Origin: Beta vulgaris subsp. vulgaris
Taxonomy: Eukaryota > Streptophyta > Magnoliopsida > Caryophyllales > Amaranthaceae
Assembly (NCBI RefSeq): GCF_026745355.1
Contig: NC_079204.1
Location: 53,650,532 to 53,714,531, forward strand
DNA length: 64,000 nt
Reading direction: 5' to 3'
Below are positions 23,100 through 34,400 of this stretch, piece after piece; position 1 is the stretch's first letter, and every line of letters begins with the position of its first letter. A program made the translations under genes and the position numbers. Under the pieces are notes generated by a model. The model did not search any database, was not told the origin of the DNA, and saw only the letters and a program-made list of their open reading frames with translations.

Positions 23100-23724
23100 T
23101 CCCCTTTCTTTCCTCTCTCTCTCTTCCTTCTTCCCTCCACTTTTCTTTCCTTTTCCTTGCTGCCACTGCTAAGCATCTTTAATCTTTACCTCCCCACTAC
23201 TTTTGTTATCTTTCCCAAATTTTTCTCCTTTTTTTTTCTAACTCATCTGGGTTTTTTTTCTCTATTTTTCTGAGCTCATAATTTCTGGTATATATGTCTA
23301 TCTTCCTAAGTTAAACTCAGTTTTTCTCTCTCTCTAACTCTCTTCCACTTATATTCTTCCTTTTGTTCTTTTGCTTAGTTTAGCATTTGTTCATTTGATC
23401 ATAAAGTTTCTATCTTTATTCTCAATTGAGTAGTTTTTTATTTTTTTTTTTCACTTCAATTGTGCTAAAATTTGACCCTAGTTAAAAAAGATTTCATCTT
23501 TGTTTATAACCCAGAAAAATTAGAGAGAATTTCTCTCTTTAAATTTCTGGGTTTTGCTTCTTTTTTAATTTTACTCAATAACCAGATTTGTTCCCCAAAG
23601 TAGAGTTTAATTTATTCAATCATGTTTCATCCTCTTCTTTAAGAAACTGTACCTAAAAAGTGCAAAAAATTCTTAGCTTGTCATCTAATATTGTTTTGGG
23701 TTTTTGTGAATTAGTGCTGATTCA
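23100..23724 (+). promoter_or_regulatory. Probable 5' UTR / proximal promoter of the CRK gene
   Basis: Long CT-rich stretches (CTCTCTCTCTCTTCC at about 23113 and again about 23325) precede the ATG at 23725, a pattern common in plant 5' leaders and core promoters. TTAGTGCTGATTCAATGGGT surrounds the start. Leader limits are inferred, and no transcript evidence is available here. Confidence 0.45.
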
Positions 23725-26700
23725 ATGGGTCTATGTCATGCAAAACCCATTGAAATCCCAGAAAATAGGTTAGAAAGTGAGGTAATTGATGGTGAAATTC
23801 AACCTATATCATCAAATAATGGAAGTGGGAAAACCCCAAAATTCCCATTTTATAGCCCAAGTCCATTACCAAGTGCATTTAAGAATTCTCCAGCAAATTC
23901 TAGTGTTACATCAACTCCTCTAAGGTTCTTTAAGCGCCCATTTCCTCCTCCATCTCCGGCAAAGCACATTCGGGCCTTGTTGGCCCGGAGACATGGGTCA
24001 GTTAAACCCAATGAAGCCTCAATCCCTGAAGGGAGTGAATGTGATATTGGATTGGATAAGAATTTTGGTTTTTCCAAACAATTTGCACATCATTATGAGC
24101 TTGGTGAAGAAGTAGGGAGAGGACATTTTGGGTATACTTGTTCTGGTAAAGGGAAGAAGGGAAGTTTGAAGGGACTAGATGTTGCTATCAAAGTCATCCC
24201 CAAAGCAAAGGTTGTATACAATCTCCTTTTTTTTGTTGATGAAATTTTTGATTGATTTGTGTTGATTATGTTACTTTTATGTGTTTGTTTGTTTGATTAT
24301 GAGTATGGATTTATGTGTCAAATTGAGGTTCATGTGCTGCAAAGTTATTGATCTAATTGCTTGTTAGAAGTGTGAATTGTTGGTGTTTAAGAATTTCTGA
24401 TGTTGGACACTTTTGTGCTAGGTGATTGTTTGATTCTTTGCTTCTTTTTATGGTTTGATTTGCTTAAGTATTAGTATGCTAGATGCCAGATGACTTGATG
24501 TTGATGATGTTTTGAGGATCTATCTATAATTTGCATATTTGATCTCAAAGAAGGTGGCACACTCCATAAGTTTCTTGTTGAATGGAATTTACACTAAGGA
24601 CAATTCTGCTATCATGTTAACTTTGTAGCAATTGCACGAATACCCTACAATTACTTGCTTTTTTTTTTTTTTGAATACTATATACATGGGACCTTAAGTC
24701 AGTCTGACTAGTAACTGCTCATAATCATGATTGTTCGTTTACCTTTTTAGTTGGTAGTAGTAAAATTTGTCTCTTGAGATTAAATTACTTAGGACCTTGT
24801 GTAAAGTGGCCTACTTGTTGTTGTCTCATGAATATTGTTCTGTTTCTGACAGATGACGACGGCCATTGCAATTGAGGATGTTAGAAGAGAAGTTAAAATA
24901 TTACGGGCACTTACGGGACATAAGAATCTTGTGCAGTTCTATGAGGCTTATGAAGATGATGAGAATGTTTATGTTGTGATGGAGTAAGTTACTATGTTGT
25001 CTTGAACTCTCTAATATGAGCTCTCATGTTATACAATGTAATTGGCTTCATTCGAATGGGCCACTGCTACGGTTTCATACATGACACGACTATATACTGG
25101 TTGGGGCGAATAGAGAGGCAATTACTTACCTTCAGTATATATGCAAATGGAAGATCCTATGTAGTCTGGGCGTCATATCAAGGATATGATGTGACATGAA
25201 ATTAGAGCTTAGTGTACTGGATAAAAATTGATGCTTGTTATGCTTTCTTTGGAAATCTGAGATGTCCGGTTGTGCAATATGTCTTTTCTTCAAGTGGGGT
25301 GTTAAGCTGCCGGGTCCAATGCCAATGGCAATGATATGGGATTTCTCTGCATCATTCTCTTTATTGGCCCCATTCTCTAAATATTTTCCAAATCCTTATG
25401 TTGTTAATTATATGAAGTAGTCTCAACTTGTTCCTCTACTTCTCGTGCGTGTAATTTTTGGCTCACCATGTCCTTTGTTGGATCTTGTAGGCTGTGCCAA
25501 GGTGGTGAGTTGTTGGATCGCATACTTTCAAGGTATGGATAAACCATTTGACCTTCAACTTATATTGAGAGTTTAAGACGTGTATTACAAAGCAACTTAA
25601 ATGACTGTTATTGCCTTATGATCATTAGAGGTGGAAAGTACTCGGAAGAAGACGCAAAAGCTGTCATGGTCCAGATTTTAAGTGTGGTTGCCTACTGCCA
25701 TCTTCAAGGTGTAGTTCATCGAGATCTTAAACCTGAGGTAATGAGCTCTTGGATTTTTGACTAGTTGCGAGTATTGGTAGCCGCTAGACCCCCCCCCCCA
25801 AACCAATTATGTGTCTGACATGTTTAGTAGACAAATTGATGATATTTGTTCTCAGTACTGATTTTTTTCCTTCATCTTAATTCTCAATGCTTTCTTCCAG
25901 AATTTTCTTTTTACTTCCAAAGACGATAACTCCCCTCTAAAGGCTATTGACTTCGGGTTGTCTGACTATGTAAAGCCAGGTAACTCCACTACTTATGGAT
26001 GTCTCTGTTTATTGCACAGTGAATAGTGCCTTTATGCATGTCTATGTCTGTGCAGATGAAAGATTAAATGACATCGTAGGAAGTGCTTATTATGTAGCCC
26101 CTGAAGTTCTTCACAGAGCCTATGGGACTGAGGCAGATATGTGGAGCATCGGTGTAATTGCTTATATTCTTCTATGTGGAAGCCGTCCCTTCTGGGCTCG
26201 CACGGAATCTGGAATTTTCCGAGCTGTTTTGAAGGCCGACCCTAGTTTTGATGAGGCCCCTTGGCCTACTTTAACACCAGAGGCGATCGACTTTGTCAAG
26301 AGACTGTTGAACAAGGATTACCGAAAGAGATTAACGGCTGCTCAGGCACTTAGTAAGTCCTAGATTATTTGTTGTGAGGGGGGTGGGGAGGGGAGGTGTT
26401 CTTTTCATGTAGAATTGGCATGGTTTGCTTTTATGTGACTTTTGTAAGCTAAATTGCTAGCGTTCTGTTCCCCAATAACTTAGTGCCTAAATTTTTTCTA
26501 GGTCATCCGTGGCTTTATGGTTTTCACCAGGACATCAAAATTCCTCAGGATATGATAGTTTACAGGCTTGTAAGAGCTTATATATGCTCGTCCTCCTTAC
26601 GGAAAGCAGCTCTGGGGGTAGGTCAATGCATTTAGTTTTCCCCCTTTATTTAGTGGAACTTCAGTATCAGTGAACTTTTTTGAAACAAAATTCCTCTGAT

Positions 26701-27819
26701 TCAATTTATTTTTAATTGATTTTCGCTACTTGCTGTTTATAGGCTCTTGCGAAGACATTAACAGTGCCTCAGCTAGCTTATCTAAAGGAGCAGTTTCAGA
26801 TGCTATCTCCAAGCAAAAACGGTTACATATCAATGCAAAATTTTAAGACAGTAAGTTTAACTTGTTATTATCAATTTATTCACTTTTATTCTAAGGCCTT
26901 CCCAAGTCCTAACTCTGCTGGAACTAATAGGCTGCATTGAGGATTGCTACGGATGCTATGAAGGATTCTCGAGCTATGGAATATGTCAATCTGGTTCGTG
27001 CTATTTCATTCATCTGTAACTTACTTGTATTGCGCTTTTATTCATATCTATTGCTTTTGCGTCGTAAGAATAAAAATGACTTATACTCTGTTTGGATAGC
27101 AATCATAGAGGGAAAGCGAGGGGAGGGAAGGAAAGGGAATGGAGAGGGATAATTGAGCTTGCATCTTCCTTCCAAATCTTTCCAACATTGGATGGATTTG
27201 CTTTACAGTGAGGGGAACGAAAGTGAATCTTTCCAATTCTCTTCCCTTCCCTTTCCTTTCCTTCGCTTTACCTTCCCCCCATGTTGTATTCTTCCCTTCC
27301 TTGCAAATTGTTCTATCCAAACACACTCTTGAAGTAGCTAATGTGTTGCGCAGGTTAGCTCAATCCAGTACAGAAAGATGGATTTTGAAGAATATTGTGC
27401 TGCTGCCACAAGTGTGCATCAATTAGAAGCAATGGATACCTGGGAGCAACATGCACGGCGTGCTTACGAGCTGTTTGAGAAGGATGGCAACAGACCAATA
27501 ATGATTGAAGAACTGGCCTCGGTATTCTTCTTTTTTTTTTTTTTTTTTGCTTTCATATACTCGTGGCCCTGAAGCTTTAACAAATAATGGAATGTTATCC
27601 TGGCATTTCTATGAATACTTAGAGGTGGCTTATGACTCAAACTCATAGGGGTATTAACTTAGAATCATGTATTTCCACCAGGAACTTGGACTTAGTCCAT
27701 CAGTGCCCGTGCATGTGGTTCTTCAAGATTGGATCAGACACTCTGACGGGAAGCTTAGTTTTCTCGGGTTTGTTAGACTTCTACATGGAGTCTCTTCTCG
27801 CACATTTCAGAAGGCATAA
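23725..27819 (+). CDS. CDPK-related protein kinase (CRK), 11 exons, 578 aa
   Basis: Ser/Thr kinase of the CDPK-related family, membrane-associated in known members. Exons: 23725-24210, 24853-24983, 25491-25532, 25629-25737, 25901-25979, 26056-26352, 26502-26617, 26743-26850, 26931-26993, 27354-27521, 27682-27819; all introns GT-AG and the frame stays open. The N-terminus MGLCHAKP has Gly2 and Cys4, a myristoylation/palmitoylation signal, followed by a Pro/Ser-rich variable domain to about residue 120. The kinase domain spans about 124-386: glycine loop GRGHFG, Lys156 (VAIKV), HRDLKPEN (catalytic Asp252), DFG 273-275, and GSAYYVAPE. The C-terminal 190 residues correspond to the autoinhibitory and degenerate EF-hand region; no canonical calcium loop (DxDxDG) is visible, as expected for CRKs rather than CDPKs. 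Length fits the family. Intron 9 carries a foldback MITE. Confidence 0.93.
27083..27328. mobile_element. Foldback MITE in intron 9 of the CRK gene
   Basis: Near-palindromic: ACTCTGTTTGGATAGCAA at the left and TTCTATCCAAACACACT at the right. A GGGAGGGAAGGAAAGGGAA purine tract on the left arm pairs with CCCTTCCCTTTCCTTTCC on the right arm. It lies wholly between exons 9 and 10, so splicing should remove it. Superfamily not fixed because no clean target duplication is seen. Overlapping frames on both strands are by-products of the palindrome. Confidence 0.65.
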
Positions 27820-30709
27820 CCAGTTATAGGAACACTTCTATGGTGCGAGTTTCTAATTACTCGGTGGCCAAAAATTCTCTTGGCGAAGCATCTTTCCTTA
27901 AGATGAAAGGTTCCCATACACGGAAGCTCAGCTACAGAGGGTCACATAAAGTTAACCCTAATAATATCTGACCACTAACGAGCCTCCGCAAGCTCCCGCA
28001 TTATTTAAGTCTTTTCTCCCCCCTCCTCGCTCCCCTCCCCCCCTTTTTGCCTTTTTTCTCAAAGAATCATATAAATGTTTCCTCTAGTGTTAGTGTTTGT
28101 TGGTGCTGAAAGGTAGAAAAATGTACAGATGAGACTTTAGATTTCTAGAGTAGTGAACTGCTGGAAGTGAAAATCAAGGTTTTGTTATAATTTTATGCAC
28201 ATGTTTTTCTCAATAATTGGGGGAAAAATGTTTCTGATTAAATCAGTAGCAAAAATGAACATGATGTAATGAGATTCTGGCTATTTTTTCTGGTTCATAC
28301 TGATAGTACATAACTTGGTCCAAAATTGTCCTCATTTGCTTAGCTGTGGGCGACTATTGTATAACAAGCTATATACATTGAAGCAACTGTGTCATGAATT
28401 GTCCTCATGTGCTGCGTTGACAGTTTAACACACTTAGCAACATTATCAATTTTTATACTATTATGAATATTTGATGATATGTGCATTATTTGGTTTCAAC
28501 CACTTATGCATGTCAGCATAAAATAGGTTTCATAGTGGGTTGACCCAATTTCTAGTTGAATGGGTATGTCAGCCACCTAAAATTCTAACAACTAAGAGGA
28601 AAAAAAAAAAAAAAAAGTTTCATTATGTAGTGTAGTGTAACAAGCAAAAAGAATAAGGAAAGATTAAATTAGGACATCTCAAGAAAGCTAACATATTCTA
28701 AAGGATTGAAGGGACACTGGTTTTTTTAAGTCATAGAGATTAGTTAAAGTAGTAATTTCTATCAAAAATAAAACACACTAAAGAGGTTATGTTATATATT
28801 TGGTATGGAAGTAGGCCAACATTTCTATTGGTAAATAGGGGGTTTTCAAATCCACGGCTAGGTACTTATAACTTCGAGGGTTGTAATTGCTAATCTTATT
28901 AGGTACATCTTTGTTTTGTCTCAGTAAAGTCTTTGAGTGGCATGTTTCGGTCCTTTTCCCCATTACTTAGAAAAAGTGAGCCATTGGGTTCCTATAGCTT
29001 AGAGTTGGGCACAGGTTAAGGGGGCCTTGTGCCGTATCAAGCTAGTCATAGAACAAGTCGTGGAAAATCGTGCACTCTTAAATTCCAAAAGACGGTCCAT
29101 ATAATGTCGGGATTTTGTTTAGGACCTACTAAGCTGTTAGAGCCCAAAACAAGCCAAGTTTGTTGAGTAAAGTACACAATGAAATCCACGACAAACATAG
29201 AATGTCATATCTGATGAAATATGACATGAGAATTAGGATACTACTTGAATATCATTATCATTGATACAAATAGCAGCTACATACATTAAAATCAGGGTAG
29301 TAGTAGTACTATATCAAGTATATCCTTATCAAGGTAACAAAATGGTCATTTTGCTGATTTTATTACATCAAAGAGATATACACAGTATTCATGAGCATTT
29401 TCCAGGATGTCTAAGGAGTGAGCAAATTAGCAAACATTACATTGCTGAATAACCAAGAGTTAATCATTCTTAAAAAGAAACAAAATTTGAAAACAAAATC
29501 GAAAAAGAAGCGACATACTAGTATATAAACACCACTTGAAGATTGGTCCATTGCTCAATTGACGTATAGGTTGTGTTTTGGGCGATATCAATGTATTCCT
29601 TTAAAAAAAAAATACACAAGATAACTTAGCATACAAATTTTCTCCACGATGATGTAAAAGTGTATTCTTTACTACTAACTCATGAAGAATAGAGTATTTT
29701 GTAAGGCAAATTAAAGGAGGTCACAAACTATACACATCACTTGGGAGGATATAATCAGGATTAATGCTCTCTAACTCACTCTCAATGAGTAGCAAATGAA
29801 GGCGTTTAACAGCCCTCTTAGTTAAGTAAATCTGCAAACCGAAGCACATTTTTAGGGCTATTTTTATGAGATTTTTCAATCCCATATTTTTGCATGAAAA
29901 TACTACAAAACTAGACTATTTACTATTTACTTGGAAGAGGAGAAGAAATATATATGAACATATATATATATATAATATGGTTAAACAATAGGGTTAGTCT
30001 TCTCACTTATGAGTTATGATTCATATAAATACCACACTTAAATGGTGGTAGTATTAACAAACTCCATCACACAATTCACACAAAAGGGATGAATGTTGCT
30101 AAAATTTCATTTTTTTTCTCTCTAATATCAAATAGTACGTGAATCCTAATTTTTGTCACTTGTTATGGGACTAAAGGAAAGTGCGTTGTTGCATATATTT
30201 TTCTATCCCTGAGTGGCAGCATGATTTGCATGATTATGAGTTCATGATGTTTTTAAACAGGAAGTGAAATCTTATTAGATTTGTTCTAATATTTTAAATA
30301 TTTTTTTATAATTTTTATTGATTTGTAATTAAGAATATATACGGTTAAGTTAGGCATCAACAATCATGAAAGTCAAATTATATATATTAAAAACAACTAG
30401 ATATAATATATTTCCTTTTCCATTTTTTGTTTGGTTCATAATGAGTGGAAAAGTTTTTCCGATTGTGGAAAATTAGAGATGCGCTTAAATATCACGTTTG
30501 ATTAGAGATTACTTGAAGTAAATCCCTGAAAATTGACGTAAACATTGGAGTGTTTGGTAGGAAGATTTTACAGGAAAGAAAGCAAGTGATGAAAGAAATT
30601 TGGGAGAAAAGAGTTTATTTTCCTTCCTTTTAAAGCAAACATGTTGGACATGTTTCGTATTTTTTTTATTATTCGATTTCTCTAAAACCTAATAAAGCAA
30701 ATATGTTGA
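27820..30709. other. CRK 3' flank and intergenic DNA
   Basis: The first few hundred bases are presumably the CRK 3' UTR. The rest is A/T-rich with A-runs (about 28600, 29605) and a short (TA)n at 29959. No further gene or delimitable element recognised. The stretch TATTTTCCTTCCTTTTAAAG near 30618 recurs at about 33090. Confidence 0.4.
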
Positions 30710-31067
30710 TTATAAAATGAGAAGGTATTGTGTCAGACCGTTCGATCATAATCTTTGGTCGGACGACTTTCAATTGGTTTCAAAAAAAATTCAGTTGGTT
30801 TCAATTTTTGTTCAGTTGGTTTCAATTTTTTTTCAACTGATTTCAATTTTTGTTCAGTTGGTTTCAAAAAAAATTCAGGTGGATGCCTTTTAAGTTCAGT
30901 TACTTATCTTATTGTTTCATTTTACGTGTTTTATTCTAACTGAAAACAAAACTTAAGTAAATGAAATAAAATAATAAGTTCTAAATGAAAGCAACTTACT
31001 TCTAAATGAAAGTAAGTTACTTCTATGTCTTAACCTCTTCTCTCTCTTTCCTCATCCACAAAATTTC

Positions 31068-31250
31068 CAACTTCAATTTGCTCCAATTGCTAAACCTCTT
31101 GCCGGTAAAAAGCTCTGCAAACGCACATACAAACTTATTCGTAGAGGTATAATTTTCATCTTTCTTGTAGTTTTTTTTTACTGATTTTCTTGAATTTTAG
31201 AATTGTAATTATAATTTGTTTGATTGTTTCAGCTGCTGAACATAAATGAT
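31068..31250 (+). pseudogene. NHP2 (H/ACA snoRNP protein) fragment with its intron, captured in a Pack-MULE
   Basis: The exon to 31146 reads APIAKPLAGKKLCKRTYKL followed by IRR. An intron, 31147-31232 (GTATAA...TTTCAG), follows, and after it the frame continues AAEHK and stops. This corresponds, from memory of the family, to residues near the start of plant NHP2/L7Ae-type H/ACA ribonucleoprotein subunit 2 (APIAKPLAGKKL.KRT.KLI..AAEHKCLKRGVKE). The fragment is only about 30 codons and lacks the RNA-binding core, so it cannot be functional. The retained intron shows capture from genomic DNA rather than from mRNA. Confidence 0.75.
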
Positions 31251-31449
31251 GAAGCTGTGGAGCAGCGTATGATGGAGGTTGGTTTAGTTGTGGGGGTTTT
31301 GGAGGAGAGAGAAAGTGAGGGCTTTGGAGAGGAGAGAGAGAGGAGGGTAGTGAAAGGGGTTTTGGGGAAGATGGGTTTTGAGAAAGGAGTGTAAGTTGGA
31401 GAGTGTAAGAGTAATGACTTGAATGGTGCCTTGAAGGTGTTTGGTAGAA

Positions 31450-31989
31450 TGCGTGAAAAAGGAATGACATAAGGCTGACTTTGAATGCACATAACTCTCA
31501 ATCTATAAATGATTTTGATGTTATTCAAATTGGAGGTGATAGCTTGTTCCAAGAGCTTTCCAACGATATGTCATATGCCCAACTCCGCTGAGAAACGAGA
31601 AAGTTATAACAGTTTTACAAAGAACTGACGAAATTGTTTTCGTCCTGCGCTCTGCCCGGGCAGGTCGGGCGGATCTCGCCCGGTCGGGCGCGCAAGCATT
31701 TCAGGAGAGCTGGGTTCCGCCCCGGTCCGGCGGATTTCGCCCGGGCGGGTCGGCGAATTACGCGGAAAACGCGTTTTGAGCCGCAGGGTATAAATAGGTT
31801 ATTTTTATCTAGGTTTTATACTACGAAAAACACTCTGTTCTCTTTGTAATCTGGTTTTTCCTCACATAATAAAATATTCTCTCCCTCTCTGCCGTTGACG
31901 TAGCCAAATTGGTGAACCACATAAATCTGTTGTCTGATTTTATTGCTTTTGAGTTCATTATTTGTTTCTCTCTCACGTCCGTTATAACA
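31450..31989 (+). mobile_element. Solo LTR, 540 bp, inside the Pack-MULE
   Basis: TG...CA ends (TGCGTGAAAAAGG ... GTCCGTTATAACA) flanked by TAGAA / TAGAG (31445-31449 and 31990-31994, one mismatch). It has a TATAAATAG box near 31788, an ATAATAAAA signal near 31866, and a GTAGCCAAATTGGTGAACCAC motif typical of the 3' part of plant copia LTRs (from memory). A very GC-rich patch with CCCGGGC/CGGGCGGAT units (about 31650-31765) precedes the TATA box. No internal region remains. Confidence 0.75.
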
Positions 31990-32222
31990 TAGAGAGATTT
32001 GAAGATGTGAGAGTTGCCATTGATGATGTTTTTTGAAGGGGTTTTAATGAACTTGGGCCAGCCCGTCTGACCCAAACATTGGGTCAAACGGTCTGACATA
32101 ATACTTTCACTTATACAATTAAATTGCCAAGATAACTGATTAGCAAAGCCTCGACACTGCTTCGAATCAGGTGCTTCCTTCTCATATTTTTTGCACATTT
32201 TATATTTCCTCATCATATTACA

Positions 32223-32280
32223 TTGAATTATTTAAATAGAATAATACAATTGAATTATTTAAATAGAATAATACAAATTT
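32223..32280. repeat. Short tandem repeat, about 27 bp x 2
   Basis: The unit TGAATTATTTAAATAGAATA followed by ATACAAT is doubled between the Pack-MULE and the next element. Confidence 0.8.
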
Positions 32281-32332
32281 AATTTGGCCCACTTCATCGG
32301 TAATAATACAAAACTTTGAGTATTATTTAATA

Positions 32333-32861
32333 TGAAAATTTGTCAAAAACCACCTTTTATAATCACTTTTTTGTGAGAAACCACCTTTTAAAAAAATTTG
32401 GTTAATTAGCCACCTTTTTTGTTCTTTTTTGTTGTTGGAAGCCACCACTTGTCGGAATCCGGCATTGACCTTGATTTTTCGGCGTTGACCATCAGATTTT
32501 CGCCATTTTTTCCCCTTTATCTTTCTCCCCCCTCCCCCCTCGCATCCCCGACAACCCCCCTCCTCCCTCGCAACCCGCCGGCAAACACCCCCACGACCGT
32601 CCCCACCCTCCCAGCCCTAAGCCCATCATCTCCCTCGCATCCCCGACATCTTAGGTGGAAGAAATGGCGAAAATCTGGAAAAAAATGGCGAAAATTTGAT
32701 GGTCAACGTCGGAAAATCAAGGTCAACGCCGGATTCCGACAAGTGGTGGCTTCCAACAAAAAAAAAAAAAGAACCAAAAAGGTGGCTAATTAACCAATTT
32801 TTTTTAAAGGTGGTTTCTTACAAAAAAGTGATTATAAAAGGTGGTTTCTGATAAATTTTCC
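32333..32861. mobile_element. Mutator-like element with long inverted arms, 529 bp
   Basis: Arms of about 190 bp (32333-32515 and 32675-32861): AAAATTTGTCAAAAACCACC pairs with GGTGGTTTCTGATAAATTTT, and both contain GGTGGCTAATTA-type and CTTGTCGGAATCCGGC blocks. A perfect 9 bp target duplication TATTTAATA lies at 32324-32332 and 32862-32870. The centre (32516-32674) is C-rich and unique. The 124-residue open frame here is read through the palindrome and is not a gene. An uninterrupted relative of the target, in inverted orientation, lies at about 33123-33175. Confidence 0.88.
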
Positions 32862-33175
32862 TATTTAATATAGCAAACTTTACAGCTTAATTTGTAGATT
32901 ATTCAAAACCAAATGTAACCTGCTAAACATGCATACTAAGATATGTGTCATTGCTTTATTGATGGTAAAAAAATTTAAGTCTAATTAAAACATAACTTTT
33001 TTTCTTTTTTATCCTTGCCCTCCAACCTTTTCCTCTTTCTCCCTCCTCCCCCATCCTTGCCTACTGGGAAACCACCCCCTTCCCCATCCAACCTTATTTT
33101 CCTTCCTTTTAAAGCAAACATGTTTGCTATATTAAATAATACTCAAAAATTTGTATTAGTATGGACGAAATGGCT

Positions 33176-33800
33176 AAAGTTTGTATTTTTTTAAATTAAG
33201 TAAATCCTTTTATATTATGCTTATTTGGATAAAGTATGTGACAAATGTGCAAAGCACGCTCCTTAGAGCACCTAAAAATTTGCACCTCGTTAATATAAAT
33301 ATAACAACTATGCGTCCTATATCACATGTCTTCTTATATTTAAAAACCAAAAACCCGAAGCAAGCAATTACTCCAAATACAAAATTTAACTTTAGTCTCT
33401 AGATATTGTACATTATGAGAGACAAATTAAAAAGGAAAAATTAACATGAATAATCTTAACTTTATCCTATTTTTTCAAAATAATCCAAATTTTGGATTAT
33501 TAAAGAACAAGAATCCCAATCGTGGGGGAACCTTTTCAAAATAGTCCAAAATTTTGTTGCCTATACAAATCCATTTCAAGTATAATATATAAAAAATTAA
33601 CCGTTCAGATTATTTTGAAAAGACACCGCTAAAATTGTCATTATTCTAGAATAATCCAAAATGAGATTGTCATGAGAAGACATATTTTTTAAGGAAAAGG
33701 TGGAGATTTAGGAGGTCCTACGTACGAGGAGTATTCATAAAATATTATGGACAAGAATAGAATTTAAAGCAGGAGAGTTACAAGTATCAAACATAAAGGA
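33176..33800. other. Intergenic AT-rich DNA
   Basis: No gene seen. ATAATCCAAATTTTGGATTAT forms a short perfect palindrome near 33481-33501, and AATAATCC-type phrases recur to about 33660. Confidence 0.4.
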
Positions 33801-33804
33801 GGAA

Positions 33805-34234
33805 TTAACTAATTAAGTAACCAACATTGGCAATCCCATCAGAGACCTGATTTACTTCTCTGTAAATATGGCGTATACTCTAGGTTGAAAGTGGAGAGAA
33901 GATTCCAGATATCTTCTATGATATTCTCAATTTGTCACGGGGCTTTCCAAATACCTTGGATGGAGTTAACATTAATAAGTTGTTGGTTGTTGCGTTCCAT
34001 TATGATGTTTTAGATGCCTTTTTATTCATCTAGAAGGATACCTCGTTGTAGAGCGGTAGCTTCTGCTATGAAAATTGATGTTGATGCAAGATTGGAAGCG
34101 CAGGCCTTGATTGTCTTTCCTTGAGTATCTCGAATGACTCCGGTCTCCAGTACTGAAGATCTAGAGCGAACCGAGCCATCAAAATCGAGTTTGAAGAAAG
34201 GATGTGGATTGAGGAGGTGACTCCCATGCAACAA
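33805..34234 (-). pseudogene. RNase H-like (retroelement or RVT_3-type) pseudogene
   Basis: The minus-strand frame 34234-34022 reads KLDFDGSVRSRSSVLETGVI, then RDTQGKTIKA and IFIAEATALQRGILLDE: the first Asp in a DFDGS motif and the Glu of AEATAL are the usual catalytic signposts of plant RNase H-like domains. After the stop, homology continues through broken frames (NIIMERNNQQLINV, then IENIIEDIWNLLSTF, then a degraded end). It is therefore a decayed copy of the 3' RNase H domain of a LINE-type polyprotein or of a stand-alone RNase H-like gene. No reverse transcriptase domain adjoins it. Confidence 0.7.
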
Positions 34235-34274
34235 GAATGTAGTTGTTAATGAAAAGATATATGAGAGTTAGACG

Positions 34275-34400
34275 TTATTCTTTTGGACTTATTTTTAGTT
34301 CAGTTGCGTTCCATTCAATTAATTCAATTCGATTCAATTAATTTCAGTTCGATTCAATTAATTTCAGTTCAGTCAGATCTATTTCATTCCAATTACACTC
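34275..34400. repeat. Decayed TTCAG/TTCAATT repeat element fragment
   Basis: CTTTTGGACTTATTTTTAGT followed by degenerate TTCAATTAATTCAATTCGA and TTTCAGTTCAG units. It resembles the interior of the TTCAG-filled MITEs but has no recognisable ends. It lies about 200 bp before the next gene's start codon. Confidence 0.55.

Larger units (their letters stand above)
30719..32110. mobile_element. Pack-MULE, 1392 bp, carrying an NHP2 fragment and a nested solo LTR
   Basis: Ends GAGAAGGTATTGTGTCAGAC / GTCTGACATAATACTTTCAC match the MULE at 7982. The 9 bp target duplication is TTATAAAAT / TTATACAAT (30710-30718 and 32111-32119, one mismatch). Subterminal repeats of TTCAGTTGGTTTCAA lie at 30770-30895. 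The cargo is an NHP2-like fragment (about 31068-31250), a second exon-like piece of unknown origin (31251-31449 continuing at 31995-32040) and a solo LTR (31450-31989) inserted into that piece. The purine-rich second piece gives overlapping frames on both strands that are not genes. Confidence 0.85.

Noticed and set aside
31156..31552. Three overlapping minus-strand frames, Ser/Pro/Leu-rich
   Set aside because: Antisense of the purine-rich cargo of the Pack-MULE; composition-driven.
32419..32793. 124-codon Pro/Ser-rich frame
   Set aside because: It reads through the inverted arms and C-rich centre of the MULE at 32333-32861.
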